From Prorocentrum cordatum (Eukaryota; Sar; Dinophyceae; Prorocentrales; Prorocentraceae), in NCBI GenBank assembly GCA_963575745.1, contig CAUYUJ010011503.1, forward strand, positions 194,001 through 258,000: a DNA stretch of 64,000 nt, given 5' to 3'. The stretch's first letter is position 1. Each line of letters opens with the position of its first letter. The position numbers and the translations under genes are program-made. Under the pieces are notes generated by a model. It saw only the letters and a list, made by a program, of their open reading frames with translations. It did not search any database and was not told where the DNA came from. Below, piece after piece: positions 1 through 11,300 of the stretch.

Positions 1-560
1 GCGGCAGACGCGCGAGAGTGGCTCGCGTGGTATTATTTGACACGGATCGTGCCACCCCAGCACGCGCGCGCGAAGCCCGTTAGTTAGCATTTTCTTACGA
101 ATTCGCTTGAGCGCGCGCGCTTTTGTTTAATATCGGTGTTGCGAAGCCCTGTTGTTTTTGTCTGTTTCTGGGGCACTCAATATTGGCACCTTTCCAAAAC
201 CGAAAATGTTTGAAGGATTCTGGCATGCGCGCGCGACGACGTGCGCGCGTGTACTTCGTTTCATTATTTGCAGGGGATTCGCGACAGCACGCGCGCAAGG
301 GTGCTCGAACGGTGAAGCTTGTTTGGTCGTATTTCTTGAGCGTGTTGAAAACACCTTTAGTGGTTCGCACATTTCGCAGGAGCGAGCGCGCATGCTGTCT
401 ATATAAATAAGATTTGTGTTGCGAGACGATGTGTTTTGTTTGTTTTTGGACATTCGATTTTGAAACCTTTCCGAAACCGAATGTGCATGCGCGCGCGACG
501 ACGCGTGCGTGCGCAGTTCGTTTCATTGTTGTGAAAAGGATGATTGAAAATTTATGGTTT
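1..560. repeat. CpG-rich region with a diverged direct repeat
   Basis: Alternating GCGCGC tracts recur throughout. A block of about 140 bp near 129-268 is repeated, diverged, near 414-521. Both copies read: a T-rich stretch, then CCTTTCCRAAACCGAA, then GCATGCGCGCGCGACGACG, then TTCGTTTCATT. No credible coding sequence is seen; the ORFs on both strands follow the CG-rich composition. Confidence 0.6.
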
Positions 561-770
561 GTGATCAGTTGGTGCGCGCGCATACAACTGTTGCAGAAAA
601 TGGCGGAAAAGGGGTCGATACCGGCTGGCTTGCCTACGGGAAATTATCGACGGGTCACGATCATATATGAGTTTCCAATTGAAACGCGTGGGGGATAACC
701 CCGGTCGGGGAGGTGATGAGGGGGTAAAATTTAATTGTTTTTCTGCAAACAAGGATTCTGTGTTGCGACG
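561..770. other. No recognisable feature
   Basis: Mixed-composition sequence between two repeat blocks. I see no gene, RNA or repeat in it. Confidence 0.5.
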
Positions 771-911
771 AGGCGGCGACGGCGACCACGGAACTGCAAA
801 ACTACCGTGCAGGCCCAGGCGACTGGGCGGCGACGGCGACCACGGACGGAACCGTCATATCGCCGGACGGGCGGTGACGAGGCGGCGACGGGGCGGCGAC
901 GGCGACAACGG
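771..911 (+). repeat. 18-bp interrupted repeat GGCGACGGCGACCACGGA
   Basis: Three copies of GGCGACGGCGACCACGGA or close variants, near 774, 828 and 894, are separated by about 35-50 bp of unrelated sequence. Confidence 0.6.
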
Positions 912-2246
912 ATCCGCGGAGCCGCCTGACAGGCTCAGCTCCCCATGACCAACAAGTAAGAACCTCTAAGTGCACGCACTGTTTGGGGAATCTGATCGAC
1001 TAGGTCGAACCTCTGAATTCAGAAATCTGGATATTTGCTCCGACTGCTCTTGGCACATCCCGCTAAAAATCTAGTTGGGCAGAGGGATCAGCCTGGCGCG
1101 GTCGGAACAGGGGTCAGCCATGGCCCGGCCGCTCGCGCGGAAGTAATGAGCGAAGTCCATATCTTCTGGTGCGCTCATAACATGTAACGGCACAGTATTC
1201 GCCCCCTGGCCCAATACATATATATATATATATATATACACACATATCAATTTTCATCGCCCGCGAGGGCTCCAAGGAAGACGTCGGTTCCCTATGCCGT
1301 TGGATATAGATAAATCCCCGCCTCACTTGAACCGCCATCCGTCCCGTGATGTCCAAGACGAACGGAAGTCTGGGAACCCGCGGGAGACGCGAGGTGGTGC
1401 TGCGAGGTCGAGCAAAAGGCGTGCGGTACCACCACCGCAAAACCCTTCGACTGTGGCGAGGAGCCCTCTGGCGGCGCCCCCCCTCCTGGCGCAGCTCGCG
1501 ATGCAAAGTGGAAGGGTCTTGGAGGAGCGAGGATCGGCACGATCGAAATCGGCAGGGAAGGAATAGGGAACAGAGCCGACAGCAACCTCTGTCCAGTTGG
1601 AGCAGGACTCGCTGTCCGTGTCGCCGCGGACCGCGGACGTTTCCAGTTGAGACGAGGGGGTGCTTGCCCAACAGCAGCCGATGTCGGTTTTGGACAACAT
1701 CTGCTGTTGGGTATTTTGCCCATTCTTTCCGTACTCATTTCGAGCGTCCATGTTGATGACCGCGCAAATTCTCGTGGTGTTTCATTTGGGTTCGACACAA
1801 CTCCACATCGAGTGGCCTTCGTAGAAGGGCTGCGCGCGACCAGCGCGTCTGCCTACCTTGCAGGGACGCCGGCTTTCCGGCGACGGCAGCTTCGTTCGTT
1901 CGTTCGTTCATTTCGAGCGTCCACAGTGAAGGAAGAGAGATTTTGGAGGAGTGGTGTCCGATGTTCAACGATGAGCGCGGGTCTCCTCGTTGAGGGTTTC
2001 GGGCCCATTCTCACTGCGCTGTCGGGCGGCCTTTGGACCTGTGCCAGATGGGTGTAAAGCGGGGTGAGTCGGAGCGGCGGGCGGACTCTTCATACGCAAA
2101 CTATGTGCGCTAGGGGGGGGGGGGCAATCGGCCCGATGTTAACACCGCTGGTTTTTTTTGTGCTTTCAGCTTTAAGCCAGTCCCAGGGGAAAGCCCCGGG
2201 GTTAGGACCCGTTCCTTCAGGACCCATCTCTTTCTTGCCAAATTGC
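912..2246. other. No recognisable gene; two microsatellites
   Basis: Overlapping ORFs on both strands are composition artefacts with no recognisable domain. A TA tract lies at about 1216-1246 and a TTCG tetranucleotide tract at 1891-1911. Nothing else is identified. Confidence 0.5.
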
Positions 2247-2545
2247 GCGACGAGGAGGATGAGGAGGAGGACGAGAAGGAGGAAAAGCAGGAGAAGGAAG
2301 AGGAGGAGGAGGAAGAGGAGGAGGATGAGGAGGAGGAGGATGGCAGGAGGAGGAGGAGGATGGCAGGAGGAGCAGGGGGAAGAGGGGGTGGGGGATGGGG
2401 AGGGGGAGGAGGACGCCGTTGAGGGCAAGGAGGGGGGGGAGGAGACGAAGTAAAGGTGGGAAGAGGAGGTGAGAGGGGGGGAGGGATGAGGGGGAGGAGG
2501 AGGAAGGAGTGTGGTGTAAGAGGAAGGCGGAGAGGGGAAAGGAAT
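2247..2545 (+). repeat. Purine-rich GAG/GGA tract
   Basis: About 300 bp of almost pure purine on the plus strand, in GAGGAGGAA-type units that shade into GGGGGA units. Long Arg/Glu-rich (plus) and Ser/Pro/Leu-rich (minus) ORFs arise from it and should not be read as proteins. Strong strand asymmetry makes triplex or G-quadruplex structure possible. Confidence 0.8.
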
Positions 2546-3076
2546 GGGGGAGGAAGCAGCGGCCGCGACAGCCGGTCGCGACCGCGCGGTGGCAGCAGCG
2601 GCAGAGCTTGAAGAGGCAGCGGTATCCCGAGGGCCGCTGTCCGTGGCCAGTGCCCCCTTGGGCCCTAGAGACGCGTGTGGCGGCCCAGCATTGACATCCT
2701 GAACCGCCTCCGCCAGCGACGCGCGGCCAGGGCAGGGGCCGAGGCGGTCTGCGGCGCCCTCTGCCGACGCTGGGGCGCCGAGCTGTCCGCGGCGTTGCGC
2801 AGGGCAACGGCTCGGCAGCTCCGCAGCAGTGTGGCTTTCTGGGACGACATGGCGACCCTGCGAGTGGCAGGTGCCGTCAGAGTCCGCCTTGCGCAGTGCT
2901 GTACAGTTGGCCGCCGTGACAGGACCAACATTCACGGCAGCCCCCTGTAGGCCAGCGGGTCCGCCACGGCCGCGGTTGGCGCTCAGCGCAGGTGGGGAGG
3001 GAGCGACGTATGGCTTCTGGCTTTCTCGCTTGCTCTTCCCCGCGGTGTATTTCAATGTGTTTAGCCTTGCTCTTGT
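2546..3076. other. No recognisable feature
   Basis: GC-rich sequence, open in several frames on both strands. No domain is recognised and no frame is clearly preferred. Confidence 0.4.
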
Positions 3077-3538
3077 GTGTGTTTCTCGTTTTGCGGATTT
3101 GCTGCGTGCCCTCTTGGCGAGTGCACCATAGGTATCAGATTGCAGTCTGACGAAGTGTATTCAAATCTCGGCGCGTCGGGACGCACCCCTTCTGGGGCGG
3201 GCCCGTCGTCGGCTATGCCCTTTTCTTCGGACGAGCCGCCCGCGGACCCTGTGGGCGCTGCGTGGGCTGCCGCGTCTGGGGGCGACCCGCCTTCTTGGGA
3301 TACGGCTCCTGCTGGGGCCAAGGCGCCGACTCTGTCCAGTGGTGCCGACGGGCTGTTTCAGCTCATCCGTGGCCACTGTGTGGTTTGTCTTCCACTCGGG
3401 GGGTCTGGCTTTACTAGGCAATTCCCTACGTCACTGGCTCATTGCAAAGGCCCAGTAACCTGGGAAATCAGCAGTGCCCGCACGACGGCCTTACGAGATC
3501 TCAAGGCCAAGTGCCACCCGCGGACGGGGGCCCCCTAA
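3077..3538 (+). CDS. Hypothetical ORF, 153 aa, doubtful
   Basis: An open frame from an ATG at 3077 to a TAA ending at 3538. The N-terminus is Cys/Phe-rich, the middle Ala/Ser/Pro/Gly-rich, and the C-terminal third more mixed (it includes a GHCVVC pair of cysteines and several Lys/Arg). No family is recognised. Overlapping minus-strand ORFs of similar quality show that GC-rich composition alone could explain it. If real it could be an exon, because dinoflagellate splice sites are relaxed and hard to see by eye. Confidence 0.15.
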   Translation: MCFSFCGFAACPLGECTIGIRLQSDEVYSNLGASGRTPSGAGPSSAMPFSSDEPPADPVGAAWAAASGGDPPSWDTAPAGAKAPTLSSGADGLFQLIRGHCVVCLPLGGSGFTRQFPTSLAHCKGPVTWEISSARTTALRDLKAKCHPRTGAP

Positions 3539-3774
3539 GCGGTGGCACCCAGTGCGGCTGAGGGTTGCCGGTTTTTCATTATTTGTATGGCCAATTTGGG
3601 GAACTGTATAATGTCTTCGAATTTGTTTTTGTTTGAAGATAGCGGCATTGAGCAGGACTTAGCGGCACGAACGTTTGCGGTCCCGATGGGGCTGGCGGTC
3701 TCATTCACGCGCCCGTGTTTTTCATGGAGGTCGGCGAACCCGAGCCCTGATTTACATGCCGGTGGCCCAGATGG

Positions 3775-4125
3775 GGCTACACGGCCACTAAGTGACACTA
3801 AAATGGTATTTCTCGGAACCACTAACGGCCGCTAAGTGCAACTAAATGATAGACCTCGGGCTGCCAAGTGCCGCTGAATGGCATTTTGATTCTCGGAGCC
3901 ACTAGCGGCCACTAAGTGTCACTGAATGATAATTCTCGGAGCCACTAGCGGCCACTAAGTGCCACGAAATGGTACTTCTCGGAGCCAGTAGCGGTCGCGA
4001 GGTACCACTAAATGGTATTTTTCGGGGTCACTAAAGGCCACTCAGTGCCGCCAAGTGCCGCTACACGGCCGCTACAGGCTGCTAGCGGCCACTAAGTGCC
4101 ACTAAATGGTGATTCTCGGCGGTTG
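3775..4125 (+). repeat. 43-bp minisatellite, about 8 degenerate copies
   Basis: Units containing GCCACTAAGTGCCACTAAAT followed by GGTATTTCTCGGAGCCACTAG recur at a 43-bp spacing; CGGCC or CGGTC starts fall at 3906, 3949 and 3992. Outer copies are degraded. The 5' half has internal subrepeats (CCACTAAGTG/CCACTAAATG). Confidence 0.8.
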
Positions 4126-5079
4126 CGATAGTCAGTCCGAAGTTCCCCAGAAAGCCCACAGAAATTATTTCGTGGTCTCCCTCGTTCGTCTCTGCTTTCG
4201 GCGGGGTCATCGGAGCCTTGGGTCCTCCTCCTCCTCCTCCCTTTTCCCCTCCTCTCTTTTCCGGCAGTTTGAGTTAATGGGCGTGCGTGGCATAGACATA
4301 GTTTGTGATTGGACCCGGGAGTCAGCGAGAACGCCGCGAAGCGGCGCCCGCATTGTTTGCGACAACGCCAGGTCGACAAGATTACTACGTATGCGCACGC
4401 GCTGGGCCACGGCCCACGAGCCGTCCTGCGCATGACGCCGCCCCCATAATGCGGCAGTGGAGCGGTGCCGGCGCCTGCCCTGTCCTGGCCTTCTCTTTCA
4501 CACAAGACAAGCATGCATTCACATGGATTGTCGGAACTCCGCGCGGATTTTTCTGCACGTCGCTGGGACCGCCCCGGCGGCGCCTCTGGCGCCGCCCCCT
4601 GGCGCACTCAGCGCGCCGAGTAGGGGAGGTCCAGCGCCGACCCAATAAGTCCTCGCGGAGCTCCGAACGTTTTCGTATATGCCGTTTTTTGTTTCTCCAT
4701 TGTCATTGTTCTCTCGTCCTGGAATTATCCTCCCTTCTCCCAAGGACTTCGACAAGTGGGAGGCCAAGTGGTCGAGCGAGAAGAAGGCGCCGGGCTGAGC
4801 GAAGAGGAGAAAGAGGGGAGGAGTCATGGAAGAAGGACGTGGCGTGAGCGAGGGGGATTTATGTTTATGCCATTGTTTGTTCCTCGAAGAATTCCCCCAT
4901 CTGTGGCTGACGGCCCGAAAACCACCCACTGCTGACTGGCTGCGCGCTGGACTTGGCTCATCCTCTTATCGTCAGGTTGAGGGGGCCAGGCGATCTTACA
5001 CCATCCCTGGGTGCGTGCCTGAAGTTGGCTTCTGCGGTGAGGATTATTGTTGTCGGTTGTTGTTATTGTCGACGTCCTC
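4126..5079. other. No recognisable gene
   Basis: A TCC/CTC tract lies near 4220-4260. The remaining sequence has overlapping ORFs in all frames with no domain, and no RNA is seen. Confidence 0.45.
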
Positions 5080-5226
5080 GCCCGCGACCTGCCCGCGACC
5101 CACGCGCGACCTGCCCCCGACCCACCCGCGACTTATCCGCGAACCGTCCGCGAACCACACGCGACCCACCCGCGACCCACCCGCGACCCACGCGCGACCT
5201 ATCCGCGACCTACACGCGACCCACCT
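5080..5226 (+). repeat. 10-bp tandem repeat CGCGACCCAC
   Basis: About 14 tandem decamers of CGCGACCCAC and variants (CGCGACCTGC, CGCGAACCAC, CGCGACTTAT). Translated ORFs here, such as repeated ATHARPTRDP, come only from the repeat. Confidence 0.85.
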
Positions 5227-5669
5227 ACATTGTTTTAACGAAAATGTGGTGCCTGCGGCGGGTTCGTTGTGCAATGTATAAACATGTCGGCGCTTGTGGC
5301 GGGCCTTCGTCCGAGCCTCGCAGACTGCCGACGACCCCGCTGCCCCCTCACTCTTATCCGCAAGTGCGGGGCTATGGTATTCTTGACGCGACGTCCTGAT
5401 GGAGGATCGCAAAACATTGTCTCTCGTAGCCGAGACCGCCAAACACATGCCTGAGCTGCGCAGGCGCCCCAGAGCGTGACCTCAGGCTCCGGTGCGGCTG
5501 CAGCAGCGACCTTCGATCTTGGTGCGCCTCTTCTGTTCTGCGACGCGGGAGTTGGCGGAAGGATGACCGATGCGGAGAAGAGCGGGGAGGTGGACTTGGG
5601 CGAGGATGTGGACGAGGAGGGAAGACGGGGTACCGAACCCAAAGAAGAGCTCCAGGCCAGATGCGCGTA
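5227..5669. other. No recognisable feature
   Basis: Mixed GC-rich sequence; no gene or RNA identified. Confidence 0.4.
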
Positions 5670-5680
5670 TGTGTGTGTGC

Positions 5681-5727
<47 letters not shown>

Positions 5728-5750
5728 CTTGTGTGTGTGTGTGTGTGTGC
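5670..5750 (+). repeat. (GT)n microsatellite
   Basis: About 80 bp of GT dinucleotides with a few GCGC interruptions. Confidence 0.95.
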
Positions 5751-6743
5751 AGGTATGCCCTCTCTTGCATTTTTGGGCCCCTCGGCATATTCATGAAAGG
5801 GCCCATCGTGAGCGCTGCCGGGCAGGGGGACGGGGAGGAAGCGGGAGCACGGGCCCCGGGGAAGGGAGGAGGAGAAGGGGCCCCAGCGGCCCGCGGAGGA
5901 GTGGTGCTGCGAGAACGAGCAGAGGGCCTGCTTCATGCAGGAGAGCTGGCTCCTCACATGTTGCGGGGGGCGCGCGGCAGATATACGGCCCCGGGCCGCG
6001 GCGGCGCTTGGCGAGGGAAGTCAGCTCCGTCGACCTGCCGTGGGTGCGGCCCAACGGCACGGTCGCCGAGTGCGCCTGTTGGTGCAGCCTGCCCCAGAGA
6101 AGAGGAGGCGGCATCCATTCCATCCCAGAGGAGGGGAAGGTATCCATACCGCTACCCTTGCCTCTATTTCGCTTGTTTGGGCCTCCTGGGAGGCCCTCGT
6201 AGCCACCGCTGGATTCGACTCGAAAGTCTGTTTAGAACGCACCCTGGGAGAGGTCCGAGCATGTAGTGGTATCAGTCTCTTTTTTGGCTTTCCGCCTTCC
6301 CCAATGAGTGCAAGGCCCTGAGATTTGGGCGCTGTTCCTTGTTTGTTGACGCAAACTGCAAAGCACACCAGACATTTCCACCTGGCTGCGGGCCCCAGGA
6401 CCCTGGCGGATCGCTCCAGCTTCGAGAGTCGCCGCAGAAGGGTGGTGTCCAGGGCCCTGGTCGTAATTCTATTTTGTTCGCAGCGTCGGATCTCACTGGG
6501 GGTGCTCGGTGAAACGGGTCCTGGTGGTTTTCCACAGTTTTGAGATTGTTGGCGCCTTTCCTGGGCGCCAGGCCTGTCAGAGGACGATGAAGATGGAAAG
6601 CGCCGGTCCTGGAGAAGGCCATGGAGCCCTGGGCCCGTCTCTTCCATGGCCCACATCTAAATTTAGCGGGCGAATAACGGTATGAAATTACCCCAGTGCG
6701 ACCCTACCTAGAAGTTGGAGCGCCTAGGAACGCAGCATTAGTT
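5751..6743. other. No recognisable gene
   Basis: GC-rich sequence with long overlapping ORFs on both strands, up to about 210 codons. None contains a recognisable motif and opposite-strand ORFs are equally long. Treated as non-coding or unassignable. Confidence 0.4.
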
Positions 6744-7195
6744 GCTATGCTATGCCATGCCATGCTATGCTGCGCTATGCTATGCTATGCTATGCTATGC
6801 TGCGCTATACTATACTATGCTATGCTATGGTATGCTATGCTAAGCTATTATATGTCATGCTGCGCTGTACTATGCTAATGCTATGCTATGCTATGCTAAG
6901 CTATGCTATGCTAAGCTAAGCTAAGCTATGCTATGCTGCGCTATGCTATGCTGCGCTATGCTATGCTGCGCTATGCTATGCTATGCTATGGTTGGCTATG
7001 TTGTGCAATGCTCTGCTATGCTATGATATGCTATGCTATGCTGCGCTGTGTAGTGCTGTGCTGTGCTGCGCTATACTATGCTATGGTATGCTATGCTGCG
7101 CTTTGCTATGCTGGGCTGTGCTATGAGATGCTGTGCTGCGCTATGCTATGCTACGCTCTGCTATGCTATGCTATGCCATGCTCTGCTATGCTCGG
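6744..7195 (+). repeat. CTATG pentanucleotide array
   Basis: About 450 bp of (CTATG)n with interspersed CTGCG, CTAAG and CTATA variants. ORFs in it translate to repeats of Ala-Met-Leu-Cys-Tyr and are artefacts. Confidence 0.95.
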
Positions 7196-7310
7196 CGAAG
7201 CTAAGATGAAGGTAAGCTAAGCTAAGATAAACCTGAGCTAAGATGAAGCTAAGCTAATATAAGATGAAATAAGCTAAGCTAAGATGAGATAAGCAACGCT
7301 AAGTTAAGGG
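7196..7310 (+). repeat. CTAAG/ATAAG continuation of the pentamer array
   Basis: The CTATG array changes gradually into CTAAG, GATGAAG and GATAAG units. It appears to be a mutated edge of the same satellite. Confidence 0.8.
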
Positions 7311-8287
7311 AACGTAGCTGGGGGAACCGCGGGGCGGATGCCGGGGGAACCGCCCGTGGCGTTTTGCACTGCCCGGCCCCTTTAAGCAAATAGGGTAAGA
7401 ACCCTTCTAGGCAGAGCCTAGGTAGGGAATCTATTGCTCCGCCATTGGGGGCACATGTCCCCGGGCGGCTAGAAAGTTTGTGCCCCCACCTGCCACCGTG
7501 GGTGTACAAACTTCCAGCTGCCCTGGGGCAGCCGTCCCCGATGGCGGATAAGTTTATCTTTTTTTCGTTCTCCGCATCCTAACTCATATGCCTGCCCCGT
7601 TGCGGAGTGCCTCGCGAGTTGAGCCAGGTTCTGGAGTTCCGAAAGACACCGGTGGGCCCCTGCCTCTAGGGACCTGAGAGTGACCGAGCGGAGTCACATT
7701 TTGGATGCGCTGGCGAGGCGCAGGAAACGTCGTCTATTGTTTTCCACGAGGGGTGACTAACCCCCTGAAGACTCGGCCATTCCAGCTTGTTGGGCTGGAG
7801 GTTCCGACAAGTGCCAGCGCGATTGGCCGACGGTCCGTCTTGAATGTCCGTTTCGCAGTTTCGGACACGAATGTTGTTAGACGCTGGGGACTGTTTTTGC
7901 GATGATAACGCGGCAGCCGAGAGGAGATAGAGGAGAGCAGCGAGAAGGGATGGGTGGTGGAGGTGCCAAAGAGATGAGGAAGCCAGGGGAGGGAGACTGA
8001 GGTTGGGAAGCAAGCAGGGGGAGAGATGAGCCAGGAGGCATGTGGAGGGGGAAAGGAAAGAGTGTGGGTGGGGCTCGGCTGAAGGAGGAAAAGCCGGAGA
8101 GGCGTATGATGATGAGGAGTGTTTGAGGTGGATGAGGAGAAGATGGAGCGGGATATCTGGGATCCGTTAGAAAGGGAGAGGGAAGTGATGGTCGTAGGCC
8201 TGAAGGGAACATTATCAGCGCCATATTACGGAGTTACCTATATGACCACCCTTCGGGTGATAAGGAGGTTCGGGGGGGGGGAGGAAC
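7311..8287. other. No recognisable gene; purine-rich 3' part
   Basis: GGGGGAACCGC occurs twice, near 7320 and 7342. From about 7900 to 8200 the plus strand is purine-rich (GGAGA/GAGGA). No protein or RNA is recognised. Confidence 0.45.
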
Positions 8288-8545
8288 CAACGTCTCACTC
8301 GATCGGTCTCACTATCGATCTTACTATCGATCTCACGATCGGTCTCGCTCGATCGCTCTCATTCGATCGATCTCACAATCGATATCACTCGATCTATTTC
8401 AATCAATCGATCTCACAATCGATATGACTATCGACCTCACAATCGATCTCACTATCGATCTCACTACCGATCTCACAATCTATCTCACATTCGGTCTCAC
8501 TATCGATTTCCCTACCGATATCACAATCGATCTCCCACTCAACGC
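8288..8545 (+). repeat. 12-bp satellite ATCGATCTCACT
   Basis: About 20 copies of ATCGATCTCACT or ATCGATCTCACA; the ATCGAT core is self-complementary. It runs directly into the ATC trinucleotide array. Confidence 0.9.
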
Positions 8546-8718
8546 CATCATCATCGACATCATCGTCACCAGCAGCAGCAACAGCATCATCATCGGGACA
8601 CCATCAGCATCACATCATCACCATCATCATCAACATAATCAGTATCACCATAATCACCATCATCGGGACCCCATCATCGTGACCATCATCATCTTCAACA
8701 TCATCATCATCGGGACAC

Positions 8719-8752
<34 letters not shown>

Positions 8753-9501
8753 GGAACACCACCATCATCATCATCATCATCTCATCATCGTCATGAACAA
8801 CATCGTCAACGTCATCATCATCGGGCCACCATCATCATCAACATCATCATTGATAACCGCATCATCATCGGGACACCATCATTGTCGTTACCATCATCAT
8901 CACCACCATCATCAACATCAGGACACCATCATCATCAACATCAACATCATCATCATCGGGCCACCATCAACGTCATCATCACTTCGCCATCGTCCCCATT
9001 ATCGCCAGCATCATCAACGTCATCGAGTCCCATCATCGTTAACATCATCATCATCATCATCAATATCCCCATCGGGGCACCATCCTCATCACCCTCATCA
9101 TCATCAACAACAGCACCATCATCAACTTCATCATCAGCACCGTCTATTGGACACCATCATCATCATTTTCATCATCATCTCATCATTTCATCATCATCAG
9201 CACCATTGTGATCATCAACATCATCATCACCATCGGGACACCATCATCACCATCGGCAGCATCAGCATCAACAACGCCTTCATCATCGGGACACCAGCAG
9301 CATCATCTTCATCATTGGAACACCACCATCATCATCTCATCATTTCCATCATGCACAGCATAATCAACATCATGGTCATCGGCTCACCATCATCATCATC
9401 ATCATCAGCAACATCATTATCAACAACATCATTACCATTGGGGCACCATCAGCATCGTCACCATCATCATCATCACCATCACCATCATCGGGACACCATC
9501 A
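8546..9501 (+). repeat. ATC trinucleotide array with CGGGACACC spacers (left part)
   Basis: About 950 bp of CATCATCATC interrupted every 30-70 bp by CGGGACACCATC or CGGGCCACCATC. The same compound array resumes at about 14,290 after the LINE. The His/Ser/Ile-rich ORFs are artefacts. Confidence 0.95.
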
Positions 9502-9530
9502 CCATACGGCTCAAGTCATTTGGGCTCGAG
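9502..9530 (+). other. Two tandem spliced-leader-like segments, possible relics
   Basis: Positions 9502-9515 read CCATACGGCTCAAG and 9516-9530 read TCATTTGGGCTCGAG. The 3' end of the dinoflagellate spliced leader is CCATTTTGGCTCAAG. The second segment matches at 12 of 15 positions; the first shares CCAT and GGCTCAAG but is one base shorter. They sit at the junction of the ATC array and the LINE. The CCAT of the first copy may simply belong to the array, so this is tentative. Confidence 0.3.
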
Positions 9531-9722
9531 GGTGTCCTTGAGGCGCGTGGTTTGTGCAGCCCTCGCTGAGGGTCTGTGGTTCGGCCGAAGTTTCTCTCTC
9601 AGACACCCTTCTCACACTTTCCCAAGTCTCAGTCTGCCCTCGCATGATGGCGAAACGGGCCACATCAGTTCCCAACGCTGCAGACTTACTGGGCGGATCT
9701 GACATGGAGGAAGAGGAGGAGA

Positions 9723-10694
9723 ATGCGAACCCGCCTCTGCAGGATGTATTCAAACTTTGTTCTGGCACACCGATGTGCACGGATTGTCCAGAAGGAAGTT
9801 GGTGAGGCGAAGCAGGTAGCCACCGAGGCCAAGACGGAGGCTGCTGCAGCTCGGAAGGGCGCTTCAGAGGCGCTGAAGGCGGCAAGGGAAGGTCTCTCGG
9901 CCGCCAAGCTAGATAGTGCATCGGCGGTTCCTGGCAGCGCAGGTGGTGCTGGTGGTTCGCATGTCAATCTCAGTTCGGGTGGCCCTTTCAAGGCCAGCTT
10001 CGTGGAGATCAAAAGCTCCAGCGAGTTTGACGGCTTCGGGGGGCCCACGGATCGCTCGTGTCTCCTGGGCTCTGATGCCGAGGCTTGCCTCCTGAACCTG
10101 AAGGAGGGTTTGGACCAGAAAGAATCTGACAAAGTGGACTGGGGGCTTTCTACTCAGAAGGCCGAGAGGCAGGAGTTGAATGCCAAACTATTGCTGGTTT
10201 TGTGTGAAGCTGCGAGAGGCGAGCGCAATAATGGTTCATGGGGTCTTCGCACTTCGCCCGTGAAGATGTTCGACGATGGTCGCCTGCACATGCTCATGTG
10301 CAAGCGCGCCTTCGCAGGTGTTGAGGTACCGCCAGACCGCAGGCCGTTCTACACCGCGGGCGGCAAGGCCACGCGCTTTCTGCTCGAGCAAGGCCTGAGG
10401 AAGGACCAGTTCCAGATCTTGTGGGGCAAGACGCCCCTGGTCGTCAAGCTGGGATGGGGGAGATCCAGACATTCGCGCTGTGGTCTCCCGAAAAGGGCGG
10501 CAGGTCTACGCAGAGGCGCTCGAGAAAATAAAAGACTCGCTCGCGCCGCCGATGATGGTCGAAGCCTGCCGCTGACCTCCCCGCGCTATGCTCTCGAGGA
10601 GGACGTGCTCTTCAGCCTGGAGTTCGTTGAGAGTTGTTTCCTGGAATGTCAACGGGTACCTCCAATACTTTCGCCGAACTTTGTGGGGATCTAA
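9723..10694 (+). pseudogene. LINE 1 N-terminal ORF (ORF1-like region)
   Basis: A 323-codon frame with an Ala/Lys/Glu-rich helical N-terminus (residues about 25-70, likely coiled coil) and a Gly/Ser linker. A mixed globular part follows from about residue 85 (FKASFVEIK onward), ending in LRKDQFQILWG near residue 240. The position before the endonuclease fits an ORF1 or N-terminal RNA-binding region of a LINE protein; that role is inferred from position. The endonuclease start (VSWNVNG) overlaps its 3' end in another frame, so a frameshift lies before about 10,620. No zinc knuckle is seen. Confidence 0.55.
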
Positions 10695-11300
10695 AGTTGG
10701 CTCAATGCACTGGTTTCTTTCAAGAAGTTGAGCGGGCGCAAGTCGATGTCGAGATGCCTGGCTGCGTTCTTTTCCAGGGCAGTGGCCGTCGCACAGCTAT
10801 CTCGATCACCTCCTCTCTCGAACACGAAGTCTCTGACTGGGAGTGCTCCGACAGGATCTCTTGGGTTCGCTTGGGCTCCCCTATGCCTCAGGAGATGCCA
10901 GCCTCGCCGAGTTTGAATGCACGATAGTATGATGGGTCACTGCCCTCGCGAAGCTGATGGCCAGTGGAGCTCGTTTTCTCGTGGTGGGCATGGATGCCAA
11001 TACCGAGCCAGCTGAAGACTGGCATGGCAGAGTGGGCCCGCGCGTGCAGCGCCGCCCACCCTCTCGTACGAATGATGCCTACGAGCAACGTCGTCTCTTA
11101 CTCCTCAGTGTCCTGGAACGCTTCGATCTACTGATGGCGAACACCTGGCTCTCTCAGAGTGACTGGTTTACCCGGCGTCCTTGGCGGGAACGGCAGAGAT
11201 GTACTCAGATCGTTTTTTTGGTTTCCAGAGCGCTTTCTCATCGGAGCTGGGTCCGAAACGAAATCAAGTGGGCCAGCAGTGATCACTTTCCTGTCTATGT
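10623..11300 (+). pseudogene. LINE 1 endonuclease (EEP/AP-endonuclease family), frameshifted
   Basis: This domain nicks target DNA for target-primed reverse transcription. Readable motifs: VSWNVNG with the catalytic-site Asn (10,642-10,656); VVGMDANTE, equivalent to the GDFN motif (from 10,981); and SDHFPVYV with the terminal Asp-His pair (11,278-11,286). The first motif is in a different frame from the other two, which lie in the frame opened by the ATG at 10,957. The segment between about 10,700 and 10,950 is broken by stops. Motif order and spacing fit the exonuclease-endonuclease-phosphatase fold. Confidence 0.75.

Noticed and set aside
2090-3055. 321-codon minus-strand ORF, Ser/Pro/Leu-rich
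   Set aside because: Mostly the reverse complement of the GAG/GGA tract.
3110-3190. tRNA-Cys-like signature (GGTATCAGA, TTGCAG, TTCAAATC)
   Set aside because: The anticodon loop is six nucleotides, there is no D-arm, and the acceptor and T stems do not pair.
5476-6266. Overlapping plus-strand ORFs through the (GT)n tract
   Set aside because: The Cys/Val-rich core is the GT repeat and the remainder has no domain; opposite-strand ORFs are equally long.
8424-9569. 381-codon His/Ser/Ile-rich ORF
   Set aside because: Product of the ATCGATCTCACT and ATC arrays.
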